Positions 51,310-60,555 of a stretch of DNA of 64,000 nucleotides are shown in pieces (position 1 is the first letter of the stretch; each line of letters begins with the position of its first letter). This stretch comes from Acidimicrobiales bacterium (GTDB taxonomy: Bacteria > Actinomycetota > Acidimicrobiia > Acidimicrobiales > SZUA-35): contig JABDIY010000058.1 in NCBI GenBank assembly GCA_013003535.1, positions 29,370 through 93,369 on the forward strand. Direction: 5' to 3'. The notes under the pieces are model-generated. The model had not been told where the DNA came from. It saw only the letters and a list, made by a program, of their open reading frames with translations, and ran no database searches. Both the position numbers and the translations under genes were made by a program.

Positions 51310-53400
51310 GTGAAGGTCATGAAGGTCAACTGGCATTGGTGGGCAGTGCTCGTTGTTGTTGTGGTGGCGGTCCCGGTGATTTTGGCACTGCGTCCTGACA
51401 TCGATCCGTTTTCGGCTGAGGCGGGATTCGCCGGCGAATCGTTTGCTCCCGCGGCCGCTCCAAGCGGAGACAAACCCCAGAGCAAGCTCTGGTATCACGA
51501 CGGGCGATGGTGGGGCAATCTCCTCGATGCCGACTCCGCAACGGTGATGATCCACGAGCTCGACGAGAAATCCCAACGGTGGATTCGCCACGACGTAGTG
51601 ATCGATGAACGTCCCCGATCACACTCAGATGTGCTCGCGATGGGCGACAGTTTGCTGGTCGTTTCCATGGGTCTCGATCCATCGGATGCCAATCACCGAG
51701 CGCTGTTCTCCCGTTTCAGTTACGACAGAGATACACAGACCTACAGCCGAGATCCGGACTTCCCCGTGGCGATCACATTCCATGGAGCAGAGACCATTGT
51801 CTTGGCCCAAGACACCAAGGACATCATTTGGGTGACCTATGTTCACGAAGGCCAGGTCTTGATCACCAGTTCCGCCGACGGGCTGGAGTGGGCCGCCCCT
51901 GAGCTGCTGCCGGTTGATCTGGCAGACAACGTCTCGATCGATGACATTTCCTCCATCGTGGCGTTCGAGGACCGTGGCCGCGACGCGGTTGGCGTCTTCT
52001 TCAGCAATCAGAACGAAGGGGCCTTCGTTTTTGCAGTTCACCTAGACAGAGACCCTGCCGACGAATGGCGCGGTCAGACGGTCCTGCAAGGCACGAAGAT
52101 CGCCGACGATCACATAAATCTCAAGAGCTTCACCGACTCCCGGGGCGGTCACATCTTCGTGGCGGTGAAGACGTCGCTGAGCGCCCCGCAGGACCCCTTG
52201 CTGCTGTTGCTGCACCGATCCCCGGAAGGGAGTTGGAGTACATCGACTATCGGCACGGTAGAAAACCAGCAAACCCGACCGGCCGTGGTCATCGATTCTG
52301 AGCACCGTCAGGTGCACGTGTTTGCCAGCGCTCCTTGTTGTTCTGGCGGTTTCATTTTCCGAAAGTCAACGAGCCTCGATTCGCCGGACTTCGAGCCGGG
52401 GTTGGGTGAGGTGTTCATCGCAGTCGACTCAGGTTCACGATTGAACAATGTCACGACGGCGAAACATCCTGTGGATTCCACAACCGGTCTCGTGGTGGTT
52501 GCGTCCGATGTTGGGCGCCAACAATACGCTCACGGGTTTCTTCCTCTGGACAGCGGCTCGATCGATCTTGATGCTTTCATCATCGGTGGACCCTCTGGCC
52601 TTGTTACGTCAACCGTGGCGAGGTTTTCCTTCGCAGCAACCTCGGCGGCTGCGACCTTCGAGTGTCGCCTCGTTGGAGAAGGTGCGTACGATCGGTTTAG
52701 TCCCTGCCAATCTCCTGTCACGTACAGCGACCTGAGCTCAGGCGAACATCGATTCGAGGTACGGGCGCTCGATCCGTCACACCCCGACGTCATCGATTCC
52801 GGACCGGCTTCCAGACGTTGGCACATCGTCGGCCAAACATTTGCGGACTCTTTTGACGAGGGGCTCCTGCCAACGTGGCGCGTGGAAAGCAGAGGTACCG
52901 CCAGCCTGACCTTCGGTGATGAGCCGCGGCGCGGTCAGGTGGCCACCTTCGCTAGCGATGGCAGCCCACGCACGTTCGTCACGTCATCGCTCGATCTCGA
53001 TCTCAAGAACGCCCTCACGGTGAAGTCCGACGTTCGGGTGGACAGGGAAGGCGAGGGACCGGGGCACGTTCGCATCTTCACGTTCGTGAACCTCGATGGA
53101 GAGAAATTGGGCTACCTCTACAGACAGAACGGGTCTGGGCGGCTGTGGCTCCAGGTCGGCGAGACCCGGCTCCGCACGAGTGGGACCTTAGAGGTGGGGC
53201 AATGGGGCGAGGTGGAAGCTTCGTTCGTGGGATCGCCGTCCGGTCTGACGCTCGTAGAAGTGAAGTACGGGGAGCTATCTGTAGTCAGCGAAGAGGTCTC
53301 CGATTTCGATCTGGACCGGATCGCGGCGTTGGAGTTGGGGTATCGCACGACCGCGCAGAGCTACAGCATCTCACTCGATGAGCTATCGGTGGGCTCATAG
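51310..53400 (+). CDS. Membrane-anchored beta-propeller plus Ig-like and lectin-like secreted protein
   Basis: A protein of about 696 residues. It has an N-terminal signal anchor (NWHWWAVLVVVVVAVPVILAL) and then a repeat-rich beta region (residues about 50-440) with sialidase/propeller-like strands (GRWWGNLLDADSATVMIHELD, FAVHLDRDPADEW). Residues about 445-525 are an Ig-like module (TFECRLVGEGAYDRFSPCQSPVTYSDLSSGEHRFEVRALD) that also occurs in the protein at the window's end. The last 150 residues resemble a concanavalin/LamG-like fold (ADSFDEGLLPTWRVESRG). I use the GTG at 51310, which has ggagg 6 bases upstream, over the frame start at 51217. The function is unknown; carbohydrate binding is a guess. 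It lies between the dehydrogenase and polysaccharide genes. Confidence 0.75.
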   Translation: MKVMKVNWHWWAVLVVVVVAVPVILALRPDIDPFSAEAGFAGESFAPAAAPSGDKPQSKLWYHDGRWWGNLLDADSATVMIHELDEKSQRWIRHDVVIDERPRSHSDVLAMGDSLLVVSMGLDPSDANHRALFSRFSYDRDTQTYSRDPDFPVAITFHGAETIVLAQDTKDIIWVTYVHEGQVLITSSADGLEWAAPELLPVDLADNVSIDDISSIVAFEDRGRDAVGVFFSNQNEGAFVFAVHLDRDPADEWRGQTVLQGTKIADDHINLKSFTDSRGGHIFVAVKTSLSAPQDPLLLLLHRSPEGSWSTSTIGTVENQQTRPAVVIDSEHRQVHVFASAPCCSGGFIFRKSTSLDSPDFEPGLGEVFIAVDSGSRLNNVTTAKHPVDSTTGLVVVASDVGRQQYAHGFLPLDSGSIDLDAFIIGGPSGLVTSTVARFSFAATSAAATFECRLVGEGAYDRFSPCQSPVTYSDLSSGEHRFEVRALDPSHPDVIDSGPASRRWHIVGQTFADSFDEGLLPTWRVESRGTASLTFGDEPRRGQVATFASDGSPRTFVTSSLDLDLKNALTVKSDVRVDREGEGPGHVRIFTFVNLDGEKLGYLYRQNGSGRLWLQVGETRLRTSGTLEVGQWGEVEASFVGSPSGLTLVEVKYGELSVVSEEVSDFDLDRIAALELGYRTTAQSYSISLDELSVGS

Positions 53401-53454
53401 CTCTCAAAGAGTGACTGAATAGTTACGGTAAGGGAAATTGCTCTACCAATAGTG

Positions 53455-53482
53455 TTGACATTGCGGTTAACACCGATAAGGA
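53455..53482 (+). promoter_or_regulatory. Probable sigma-70 promoter of the polysaccharide operon
   Basis: TTGACA at 53455-53460, a 16-base spacer, then TAAGGA at 53477-53482. The -35 is consensus; the -10 is weak. Transcription would start near 53489, just before a long hairpin. Confidence 0.45.
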
Positions 53483-53499
53483 TGTCTCCTACACACAAG

Positions 53500-53595
53500 G
53501 GCGGAACCCACGTGTCTGGCAGGAGTCTTACTTGCCGAATGATCTTGCATACGGTCATTTGGTGGGTGTTTGACTCCTGCCAGAAGGGTGCCGCC
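53500..53595 (+). ncRNA. Long hairpin in the 5' leader of the polysaccharide operon
   Basis: Three stacked helices form one long hairpin. The outer pair is ggcggaaccc (53500-53509) with gggtgccgcc (53586-53595), with one mismatch. The middle pair is tctggcaggagtc (53515-53527) with gactcctgccaga (53572-53584), perfect. The inner pair is 53530-53542 with 53555-53567: 13 pairs, of which four are G-U wobbles that only work on the plus-strand RNA. The loop is about 12 nt. It ends 20 bases before the first glycosyltransferase start, with no U-tract, so it is not a terminator. Confidence 0.7.
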
Positions 53596-53615
53596 TCCGA
53601 CCAGAGGAGTGCGGA

Positions 53616-54506
53616 ATGGCCGCGGTGCAACATCAAAATGGAGAATCCTCCACATACGGCAATGGCGTCAAGCCGATGGAGGAAACCCCAACGGGGGAGG
53701 CGGCAGCCACCCTGGAATCGTCGGTGCTCTCCGAGCTACCACGACCGACCCGAGCGCCCAAGCGACCCAAGGTTTCGTTGGTTGTCCCTGCCGTCAACGA
53801 AGCGAAGAACATTTCTTGGGTGCTTATGCATGTGCCGGATTCGGTTGACGAGATCGTCCTCGTCGATGGGGACTCCAAGGACGGAACCGTTGAAGTAGCA
53901 CGACGCATTCGGCCCGACATCGTCTGTGCCAAGGACCCCGGGGGCGGAAAGGGCGCGGCGCTTCGTGCCGGGTTTGCGGCCGCCACTGGAGACTACATCG
54001 TGATGATGGATGCCGACGGCTCCATGGATCCGGTCGAGATCGATCGGTACATCAGCATGCTCGACAACGGCTATGACCTCGTGAAGGGCAGTCGCTTCAT
54101 GAGCGGAGCAGGGTCTACGGATATCACCTGGCTTCGACGCACCGGGAATGCCGCGCTCCTGCTCATGGTCAACAAGCTCTTCGGCCAGCATCTCACTGAT
54201 CTTTGCTACGGTTACTGCGGCTTCCGCAAGGAATGCTTGCCGGACATGAGCCTCGCCAGCGACGGCTTCGAGATCGAAACCGAGATTACTGTTCAGGCTT
54301 TCAACGCTGGTCTTCGCGTCGCTGAGGTGCCCAGCATGGAAACTCCCCGCGGGCACGGCGAGTCCAACCTCAACACGTGGGGAGATGGTACGCGGGTGCT
54401 GCGGCTTCTCGTAGCTGGGTGGCTGACCCCCAGCCGTCGTCGCCAGAGTGCGCTTCCGCCGTTGCGGGAATCCTTGGTGATTGATCTCACCGACGACGAG
54501 TTGTGA
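53616..54506 (+). CDS. GT2 glycosyltransferase (polyprenyl-phosphate mannosyl/glucosyl type)
   Basis: A 296-residue family 2 glycosyltransferase. A disordered N-terminal 50 residues is followed by SLVVPAVNEAKNISWVL (nucleotide-binding strand), VLVDGDSKDGTVEVAR, GGGKGAALRAGFAAATGDYIVMMDADGSMDP (the DAD acidic motif), KGSRFMSG and DLCYGYCGFRKECLP. This set resembles dolichyl/polyprenyl-phosphate sugar transferases, but there is no membrane tail. A ribosome-binding site (agaggag) lies 6-7 bases before the ATG. It is the first gene of the operon and overlaps the next by GTGA. The sugar is unknown. Confidence 0.9.
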   Translation: MAAVQHQNGESSTYGNGVKPMEETPTGEAAATLESSVLSELPRPTRAPKRPKVSLVVPAVNEAKNISWVLMHVPDSVDEIVLVDGDSKDGTVEVARRIRPDIVCAKDPGGGKGAALRAGFAAATGDYIVMMDADGSMDPVEIDRYISMLDNGYDLVKGSRFMSGAGSTDITWLRRTGNAALLLMVNKLFGQHLTDLCYGYCGFRKECLPDMSLASDGFEIETEITVQAFNAGLRVAEVPSMETPRGHGESNLNTWGDGTRVLRLLVAGWLTPSRRRQSALPPLRESLVIDLTDDEL

Positions 54507-55477
54507 CCGCGCCAACTCCCACGGTCTCGGTTGTCATCTGCGCTTATACCGAGGATCGGTGGGATGACATCGTCGCCGCCGTTGAGTCGGTTCACAAGCA
54601 GACGTTGGCGCCAAAAGAGATTCTGGTAGTCGTTGATCACAATCCGAAGCTCCTCGATCGAGTGCGAACCGAACTGTCGGGAATATCTTCGTGCGCCAAC
54701 TCTGGCCCTCAGGGACTCTCTGGCGGTCGCAACACCGGCTGGCACGAAACGACGGGCGATGTGATCGCCTTCCTCGACGACGACGCCGTGGCCTCGCCGG
54801 ATTGGCTCGAACAACTGGTTGGTCCTTATGCCGATCCTCAGGTACTTGGTGTCGGCGGTTCGATCTCGCCCAACTGGCAACACGGCCAACCCTCGGCCTT
54901 CCCCGAGGAGTTCCTCTGGGTTGTCGGGTGTAGTTACCTAGGGTTGCCAATCGCTCAGTCCGAGGTGCGCAACATGATCGGCGCCAACATGTCGCTGCGC
55001 CGTTCAGCATTGGACAAGACCACTGGTTTCAACGCAGATCTCGGCAGGATAGGGACGCGCCCGGTGGGTTGTGAGGAGACCGAACTCTGCTTGCGTCTGG
55101 TAGACGCGTCGGATCAGGGCAAGATCGTGTACCAGCCTGCGGCCCACGTCCGGCATTCAGTTCCCGCCAGTCGGGCCACATTTCAATACTTCCGATCGCG
55201 CTGCTATGCCGAGGGCATTTCCAAGGCACACGTCAGTCGTCTTTCGGGAGCGTCGGCAGCTCTCAGCAGCGAGACCGACTTTGTTCGAAAGACGCTTCCG
55301 CTCGGCGTCCTTCGCGCTCTCAGGGAGGGTGTCCGTAGCCGCCAAACGGCTCCCTTCCTGCGAGCAGGCGGCATCGTGCTCGGACTGACATTCACCACGG
55401 CGGGTTACGGGGTTGGTCTGCTGAGGCGCACCACTCCCAGCGCCGCCCCAAATCCACAAGTTCTTACAACAGTATGA
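54503..55477 (+). CDS. GT2 glycosyltransferase
   Basis: A 324-residue family 2 glycosyltransferase. The motifs are VSVVICAYTEDRWDDIVAAVESV, PKEILVVVDHNP, QGLSGGRNTGWHETTGDVIAFLDDDAVASPDWLE (DDD acidic motif) and, further on, GCEETELCLRLVD (the ED motif of the catalytic base). A membrane-associating segment near the C-terminus (AGGIVLGLTFTTAGYGVGLL) suggests membrane attachment. The GTG start overlaps the previous stop (GTGA). It is probably a rhamnosyl- or galactosyl-type transferase for the cell-surface polysaccharide; the donor is not predictable. Confidence 0.9.
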   Translation: MTAPTPTVSVVICAYTEDRWDDIVAAVESVHKQTLAPKEILVVVDHNPKLLDRVRTELSGISSCANSGPQGLSGGRNTGWHETTGDVIAFLDDDAVASPDWLEQLVGPYADPQVLGVGGSISPNWQHGQPSAFPEEFLWVVGCSYLGLPIAQSEVRNMIGANMSLRRSALDKTTGFNADLGRIGTRPVGCEETELCLRLVDASDQGKIVYQPAAHVRHSVPASRATFQYFRSRCYAEGISKAHVSRLSGASAALSSETDFVRKTLPLGVLRALREGVRSRQTAPFLRAGGIVLGLTFTTAGYGVGLLRRTTPSAAPNPQVLTTV

Positions 55478-55488
55478 GGAGAGACCGC

Positions 55489-56601
55489 ATGGAGACCAAG
55501 AAGCTCGATCGGCGCGATCAGGGATTGAACCTGGACATTCACGGAAAAGCCACAATCCGGGTGGAGCCGGGAACCCCGTCGCTAGACATTTTGGCCACGA
55601 TGTTCGCTCCGTTCATCACCGATCAGGAGTTGCCAAACCCCGACATCACCGTCCGGTCACATCACGAACCCATTCCCGACGCGTCCCACAACGAAGACGA
55701 GTATCGGTATGACCACAAGTCCGTCTGGCTCTCGGGCATGGACGTTCAGGTTTCGAAGGATGGTTCTGGCTACACCGTCAGCGGCACACGCGAATTGCTC
55801 ACGGCAATACTGCCCTTAGTCGACGACATCACGAGCGCTCGTGGCGCAGCCATGATCCACGCCACCATGGTGGAAATCAACGGGCAGGGTGTGCTCATGC
55901 CCGCCTGGGGTGGAGTTGGTAAGACCAGCACCATGGCGAAACTCCTGAAGCATCCGGGCTGCCTGTTCATGGGTGATGACTGGGGATTCGTCACCGACAC
56001 CGGCACACTCCTGGCCTACGGGAAGCCGATGTTCATCAAGCCACATCACCGGACGATTTACCCCCATCTTTTCACCGGCCGGCGCAAGCCGCTCATTCCG
56101 TCTCGCTTCTCCCGTCCGATTGGGAGGCTCACTACACTCGTGCACCCGGTTGCCACGAAGTTCCCGAAGCTGGCTGCCTTCAGCCGACGGTGGTCACCTG
56201 AACACAAGATGGTCACCCCCGAGCAAGCATTCCCAGGTATGCCCATCTCCACCGAAGCCCCTTTCAGCGTTTCCGTGTTTGCGGAGCGTCATGATGGCTC
56301 CACCGTGGAACTCGAGTCCAAGTCCACCGAGTGGATGGTCGATCGACTCGTTGGGAACTTCTACTGTGAGATGTCCGCGCACTCACGCGATCTGGTCACG
56401 GCTCTCAGCGCTACTGGGTTGCTTCCGATGCATGCAGCGATGGCGGCCAAGGCCGCAGTCGTTCGCAAGGGCCTCGAAGGGGTTCCGTGTTTTCTGTTGC
56501 GGGTTCCGGCTGAATGGTCCGCCGACCAGGCATCGGACCGGATCTGTGAGGAACTCTTGGCCGCTGCCGCCAATGCACGACCCCTCGTACCAGCGCCGTG
56601 A
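55489..56601 (+). CDS. HprK-like P-loop kinase in polysaccharide operon
   Basis: A protein of about 370 residues similar to the HPr-kinase/phosphorylase-like proteins found in exopolysaccharide clusters. The P-loop is LMPAWGGVGKTSTMAKLL (about residue 143), preceded by ARGAAMIHATMVEINGQGV as in HprK, with a Walker-B-like FMGDDWGF. The N-terminal 110 residues are a beta-rich domain, and the C-terminal 150 residues lack the HprK capping signature I would look for. I use the ATG at 55489 (gaggaga upstream) rather than the ATGA-overlap start at 55474. The role is inferred as phosphorylation-based control of polysaccharide assembly, or as an unrelated sugar or protein kinase. Confidence 0.7.
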   Translation: METKKLDRRDQGLNLDIHGKATIRVEPGTPSLDILATMFAPFITDQELPNPDITVRSHHEPIPDASHNEDEYRYDHKSVWLSGMDVQVSKDGSGYTVSGTRELLTAILPLVDDITSARGAAMIHATMVEINGQGVLMPAWGGVGKTSTMAKLLKHPGCLFMGDDWGFVTDTGTLLAYGKPMFIKPHHRTIYPHLFTGRRKPLIPSRFSRPIGRLTTLVHPVATKFPKLAAFSRRWSPEHKMVTPEQAFPGMPISTEAPFSVSVFAERHDGSTVELESKSTEWMVDRLVGNFYCEMSAHSRDLVTALSATGLLPMHAAMAAKAAVVRKGLEGVPCFLLRVPAEWSADQASDRICEELLAAAANARPLVPAP

Positions 56602-57449
56602 ACGATCAGATCGTCGACATTACTGTCGTCGTTCCGGCGCGCAACGCCGCCCACTTGCTGCACGAATGCCTCGGTTCGGTTCGTAGCAACGGCGCCGCGG
56701 AACTGATCGTCGTCGATGGAAACTCCACCGACGCCACCGTGCAGATCGCCGCGCAATACGGTGCCACGATCCTGTCCGACAACGGACGAGGTCTTCCGGT
56801 GGCGCGGGCTTGGGGGGCGCGGGCTGCGTCGAGTCGACATGTGATGTTGCTCGATGCCGATGTCATCCTGCCCGACGGGTCACTCGTGGCGTTGCTGGAG
56901 GAATTCGAGCGAGAGCAGTACGACGGCCTGCAGGCCGGCCTCTACAGCGTTGCCGATGGTGGCTATTGGGGGCAGGCACTGGCCTACCATCACCGGACTG
57001 GCCGGAGCAAGAATTGGTTTGGTCTTGTCGCTACGATCTTCGAGCGCGACTTCCTTCTGGAACACGGGTTTGACGAACGGTTCGTTTCGGGTGAGGATAT
57101 CGAAATGCGGTGGCGGCTCCGGGAAGGTGGCGCTAAGACCGGGGTCTCCAGGGAGGTTCAAGTGACGCATCGCTTCGCCGACGACAGCTTTGGGTTTGCC
57201 CTCGGGCAATTTCGTGCCGACGGTGAAGGCCTGGGTCGGATGGTGCGCAAACACAAGTTGGGCGGTTTACGGCTTCTGGCTTTGCCCGGCGCCGGCGCGA
57301 TTCGAGGGGTAATGTTGAGCCTCGTGAGGCGACAGCCCCGGTGGATTCCGTATTTCCTTACCTTCGGGACCATGAATTATGTTTCCATGATCAAAGGGAT
57401 CTTCGAGCGGGCGTCGGACACTTCTCGCGGCGCACCACAATCGGCGTGA
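56598..57449 (+). CDS. GT2 glycosyltransferase
   Basis: A 283-residue family 2 glycosyltransferase. The nucleotide-binding strand is ITVVVPARNAAHLLHECLGSV, then AELIVVDGNSTDATVQIAAQYGA, GLPVARAWGARAASSRHVMLLDADVILPDGSL (DAD motif) and VSGEDIEMRWRLREGGAKTG (catalytic ED/RxR region). The GTG start overlaps the stop of the kinase gene (GTGA), and its own stop overlaps the flippase start. It is the third transferase of the operon, so the repeating unit probably contains at least three linkages made locally. Confidence 0.9.
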   Translation: MNDQIVDITVVVPARNAAHLLHECLGSVRSNGAAELIVVDGNSTDATVQIAAQYGATILSDNGRGLPVARAWGARAASSRHVMLLDADVILPDGSLVALLEEFEREQYDGLQAGLYSVADGGYWGQALAYHHRTGRSKNWFGLVATIFERDFLLEHGFDERFVSGEDIEMRWRLREGGAKTGVSREVQVTHRFADDSFGFALGQFRADGEGLGRMVRKHKLGGLRLLALPGAGAIRGVMLSLVRRQPRWIPYFLTFGTMNYVSMIKGIFERASDTSRGAPQSA

Positions 57450-58783
57450 CAACGATAGCTCTGGGCTCTCGCCTGGCCGGCATGGTTCCTCAGCGTTCCA
57501 TGGTGTCCAGCGCGCTGGGAATGGTCGGCGGCAAGGCGTCGGCCATGTTTTTGGGTTTTGCATTCTGGCTGGCGGCGGCCAATCTTGCGTCTCCCGGCTC
57601 GGTGGGCCTGGCGGCGGCCGCGACTTCCACCATCATGTTGGTGGTACTGGTCGCGTCCTCTGGCGTTGCTGCGGCAGTAGTCATTGGCCTGGCGGAACGG
57701 ACCCGGACCGAGGCCAACCGGTTCCTCGACACCGCGCTCACCGCAACAACCGTTTTGGCTCTCTTGGTGAGTGGGCTTGCGCTCCTCCTGGCACTGCTCT
57801 TTCTCGACGAGCTCGATGCCGTGGCCCGTAGCGGGTGGTTTGCGGCGCTTTTCTGCGCGATGGGTGTTTTGGGATCTCTCGGCGTTGTACTGGACCAGGT
57901 GTCGATGTCAGACCGCCGGGGCTCCGATGTCCTTGTTCGCAACGTTGCCAACGGTGTGGTCACCATCGTTCCCCTGGCACTGGTGTGGGCGGGCTGGGTC
58001 ACCGGGTCCGCTCCCGTTCTGTTCGCCGCCTGGGTGGGAGGCTCGGCAACCGCTGTCATCTTGGCGATCCGCCACACCCGCCGTATCTTTCCGGGGTCAG
58101 CTCGACGGCCGCTGATCCATCGAGCATCGGCCCGTTCACTCGTGGGTCACGGTCTCGGCAATCAGCTGCTCACATCCGCCGAACGCATGCCTGGCCTCGT
58201 TTTGCCGATCATCGTGACCGAGGTCCTTTCGCCTGCGGAGAATGCGTTCTGGTACGCCACCTGGATGATGGCGTGGGGCGTTGCCGTGGTGCCGTTGTCC
58301 ATCGGCACGGCATTGTTTGCCGAAGTATGCCGCGAACCCTCCCGGAAGGCGCCGGCGATTCGACAAGCCGTTCGATCGTCCTTGATGCTCGTGGTGCCCC
58401 TGGCAGTAGCCGTCGGTCTCGTTGCTCCACTCCTTCTGTCATTGCTTGGAGATGAGTACTCCGATGCCGGAGCTAGCCCGCTTCGCTTTCTGGTGCTCGG
58501 AGCCTTGCCGCTCACGTTCATCTATGCGTACTTCGCGGTAGCGAGGGCCACCAGCCATCTCAGGGAGGCCATCCTCACCGCGCTCCTTGGCGGCGGCGTT
58601 GGGGTGATTACCGCAACCCTTTTCGGTAGTGGTGCATTCGGCTCCGGGGGGCTGACCCCGATGGCGGCGGCGTGGGTGACAATCCAGTTCATTACCGGGC
58701 TTTGGGCGCTATGGCGGCTCAAGGTGTTGAGCTCCAGCGCACCGGTTCTCGCCACTGCCACCACAGTGGGGGTGACCGCGTGA
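57446..58783 (+). CDS. Wzx-like polysaccharide flippase (MOP superfamily)
   Basis: A very hydrophobic 445-residue protein with about 12-14 membrane helices, matching the polysaccharide-transporter/MVF group that flips lipid-linked oligosaccharide across the membrane. It begins with MVPQRSMVSSALGMVGGKASAMFLGFAFWLAAANLASPGSVGLAAAATS, the typical first two helices. The GTG at 57446 overlaps the previous stop (GTGA); the frame extends to 57341 only inside the glycosyltransferase. It shares a GTGA overlap with the following membrane protein, so the assembly machinery is one coupled unit. Confidence 0.82.
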   Translation: MTTIALGSRLAGMVPQRSMVSSALGMVGGKASAMFLGFAFWLAAANLASPGSVGLAAAATSTIMLVVLVASSGVAAAVVIGLAERTRTEANRFLDTALTATTVLALLVSGLALLLALLFLDELDAVARSGWFAALFCAMGVLGSLGVVLDQVSMSDRRGSDVLVRNVANGVVTIVPLALVWAGWVTGSAPVLFAAWVGGSATAVILAIRHTRRIFPGSARRPLIHRASARSLVGHGLGNQLLTSAERMPGLVLPIIVTEVLSPAENAFWYATWMMAWGVAVVPLSIGTALFAEVCREPSRKAPAIRQAVRSSLMLVVPLAVAVGLVAPLLLSLLGDEYSDAGASPLRFLVLGALPLTFIYAYFAVARATSHLREAILTALLGGGVGVITATLFGSGAFGSGGLTPMAAAWVTIQFITGLWALWRLKVLSSSAPVLATATTVGVTA

Positions 58784-60555
58784 CCACGATGCAGGCCATG
58801 AGGCCCTCCACACGGATTCGACCGGCCCGGGCGGTGAGCCCTGCCATTGCGGGTCGGCAGGCGCTTCGCCATCCGCTGGTCACCACCCTCCTTGCCGTCC
58901 TGGTGTGGGCGGCGATGCTCCGGCTTTCCAACGTCGGCGACATGAGTGTGTGGGGCCTTGTCGGTGCGGTCTCGCCGATCATTTTGTTGGCTCCGCTCGT
59001 GGCCATGGCAGCGTTTACGGTCTCGTTACTGCGAGGTCAGAGCGATGGGGTGCTCACTACCCATATCGCCGGCATCATTTTGATGTTGTATGGCGCTGGG
59101 GCAATGGTGGGCAACAGCGTTCAGGCTCGGATCGTCCTTCGTCACGAGGGGATCACCGATCAGGTACTTCGGTCCGGTTCAATCGATCCCACCATTGACG
59201 CGTACTTCAACTGGCCTGGATTCTTCACCTTCTTCGCCTACGTACGAGAAGTTTCGGGTATCGAGTCTTTCGCTGCTGCCGGGATTTGGGTGCCGGTTTT
59301 CCTCAACCTGGCCTTCCTGGCGCCTCTTCTGGTCATTTTCCGCTACGCCACGGCAGATCGACGGATTGTCTGGACCAGCGTGCTTTTGTTCTACATCGGC
59401 AACTGGATCGGCCAGGACTATTTCGCACCCCAGGCAGTGGCGTACTGCCTCCATCTCACGATGGTCGCCATTCTGCTTCACTACTACGATCGACCGGCAA
59501 CTGCGGTGGCGAATCGGTTCGCACGGGCCGCACATTTGGTCGTTGTGATGCTGCTGTTCCTGGCCATTGTTCCCAGTCACCAGCTCACGCCGCCACTGAC
59601 GATCGTGTCAGTGATTGGACTCGTGGTGGCCGATCGCTGCAGCGCACGGCGGCTCCCGCACTTCATGGTCGGTGTGTTCCTCACGTGGCTGGTGTTCATG
59701 AGTTCCACTTATCTCGCGGGCAACCTCTCCAAGATGCTCGAACTAGTAGGAGATGTCGGTGCTGCGGCCGGTGCCAATGTGACCGAACGGGTCGGCGGCA
59801 GCGCCGCCCATCGTCTGGTGGTAATCCTGCGCCTGGCCTTCACCGGGCTGTTCGGGTTGCTGGCCGCCTTTGGTTTGTTCCGCAAACGCAATGCTCTGGA
59901 ACGTTCCGATCGCGGCATGCTGGTCCTGGCGGTAGTGCCCACGGTACTCATAGCGCTGCAACCCTATGGCGGCGAGATGGTCCTCAGGGTCTTCATGTTC
60001 ACCCTCCCGTTCGTAGCGTTTTACGCCGCTCATGCCATCCGCTGGGACGGCGGTTCAGCCCGGGGTCGCTTCGTCGCTCAATGGATTATCGCTGTACCGG
60101 CCGTCGTGGTATTGACCCTTCTGTTCATGGTGGCTCGTTATGGCAACGCGGCGCTCGATCAATTCAGTAGCGACGAAAGAAACGCCATTAACATCGTCTA
60201 CGAGGATGCTCCACCCGGATCGCTTCTCCTCGTTGCGGTAGACAACGTCGCCTGGAAATATCGCGGGTATGACACCTACGATCATCGTTCGATCGACCGG
60301 GTAGTCCGATCCGAGATCGATCCGAGGGTGTACGCCAGCGCCGCTGTGTCGCTCATGTATCAGCGGCGCGACGCCGGTGCCTACTTCATCGCAACTGAAT
60401 CGCAGCAGTCCTATATCGATTTGTTGGGTGGATTACCGAGCGAGGCGCTCCGAGCGATCGAAGAGCAACTCAACGGCGACCCGAATATTCAGATCTTGGT
60501 GGACCGTCCAACCATCCGGATCTACCGGTTGCCCCCAGATGGAGAGGAGTCGTAA
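58780..60555 (+). CDS. Polytopic membrane protein, candidate polysaccharide polymerase or GT-C transferase
   Basis: A protein of about 591 residues with some 11-13 membrane helices and a C-terminal extracellular domain of about 120 residues (after RGRFVAQWIIAVPAVVVLTLLFMVARYG). The extracellular loop GSIDPTIDAYFNWPGFFTFFAYVREVSG, after the third or fourth helix, resembles loops of GT-C membrane transferases that carry an acidic motif. I do not recognise a named family. Its position after the flippase suggests a polymerase or a lipid-carrier-dependent sugar transferase. The GTG at 58780 gives a GTGA overlap; the ATG at 58789 is close by. It couples to the next gene by TAATG. Confidence 0.7.
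   Translation: MTTMQAMRPSTRIRPARAVSPAIAGRQALRHPLVTTLLAVLVWAAMLRLSNVGDMSVWGLVGAVSPIILLAPLVAMAAFTVSLLRGQSDGVLTTHIAGIILMLYGAGAMVGNSVQARIVLRHEGITDQVLRSGSIDPTIDAYFNWPGFFTFFAYVREVSGIESFAAAGIWVPVFLNLAFLAPLLVIFRYATADRRIVWTSVLLFYIGNWIGQDYFAPQAVAYCLHLTMVAILLHYYDRPATAVANRFARAAHLVVVMLLFLAIVPSHQLTPPLTIVSVIGLVVADRCSARRLPHFMVGVFLTWLVFMSSTYLAGNLSKMLELVGDVGAAAGANVTERVGGSAAHRLVVILRLAFTGLFGLLAAFGLFRKRNALERSDRGMLVLAVVPTVLIALQPYGGEMVLRVFMFTLPFVAFYAAHAIRWDGGSARGRFVAQWIIAVPAVVVLTLLFMVARYGNAALDQFSSDERNAINIVYEDAPPGSLLLVAVDNVAWKYRGYDTYDHRSIDRVVRSEIDPRVYASAAVSLMYQRRDAGAYFIATESQQSYIDLLGGLPSEALRAIEEQLNGDPNIQILVDRPTIRIYRLPPDGEES

Noticed and set aside
53380..53403. Hairpin gagctat/atagctc at the end of the propeller protein gene as a terminator
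   Set aside because: The stem is only 7 bp, overlaps the stop codon and has no T-tract.
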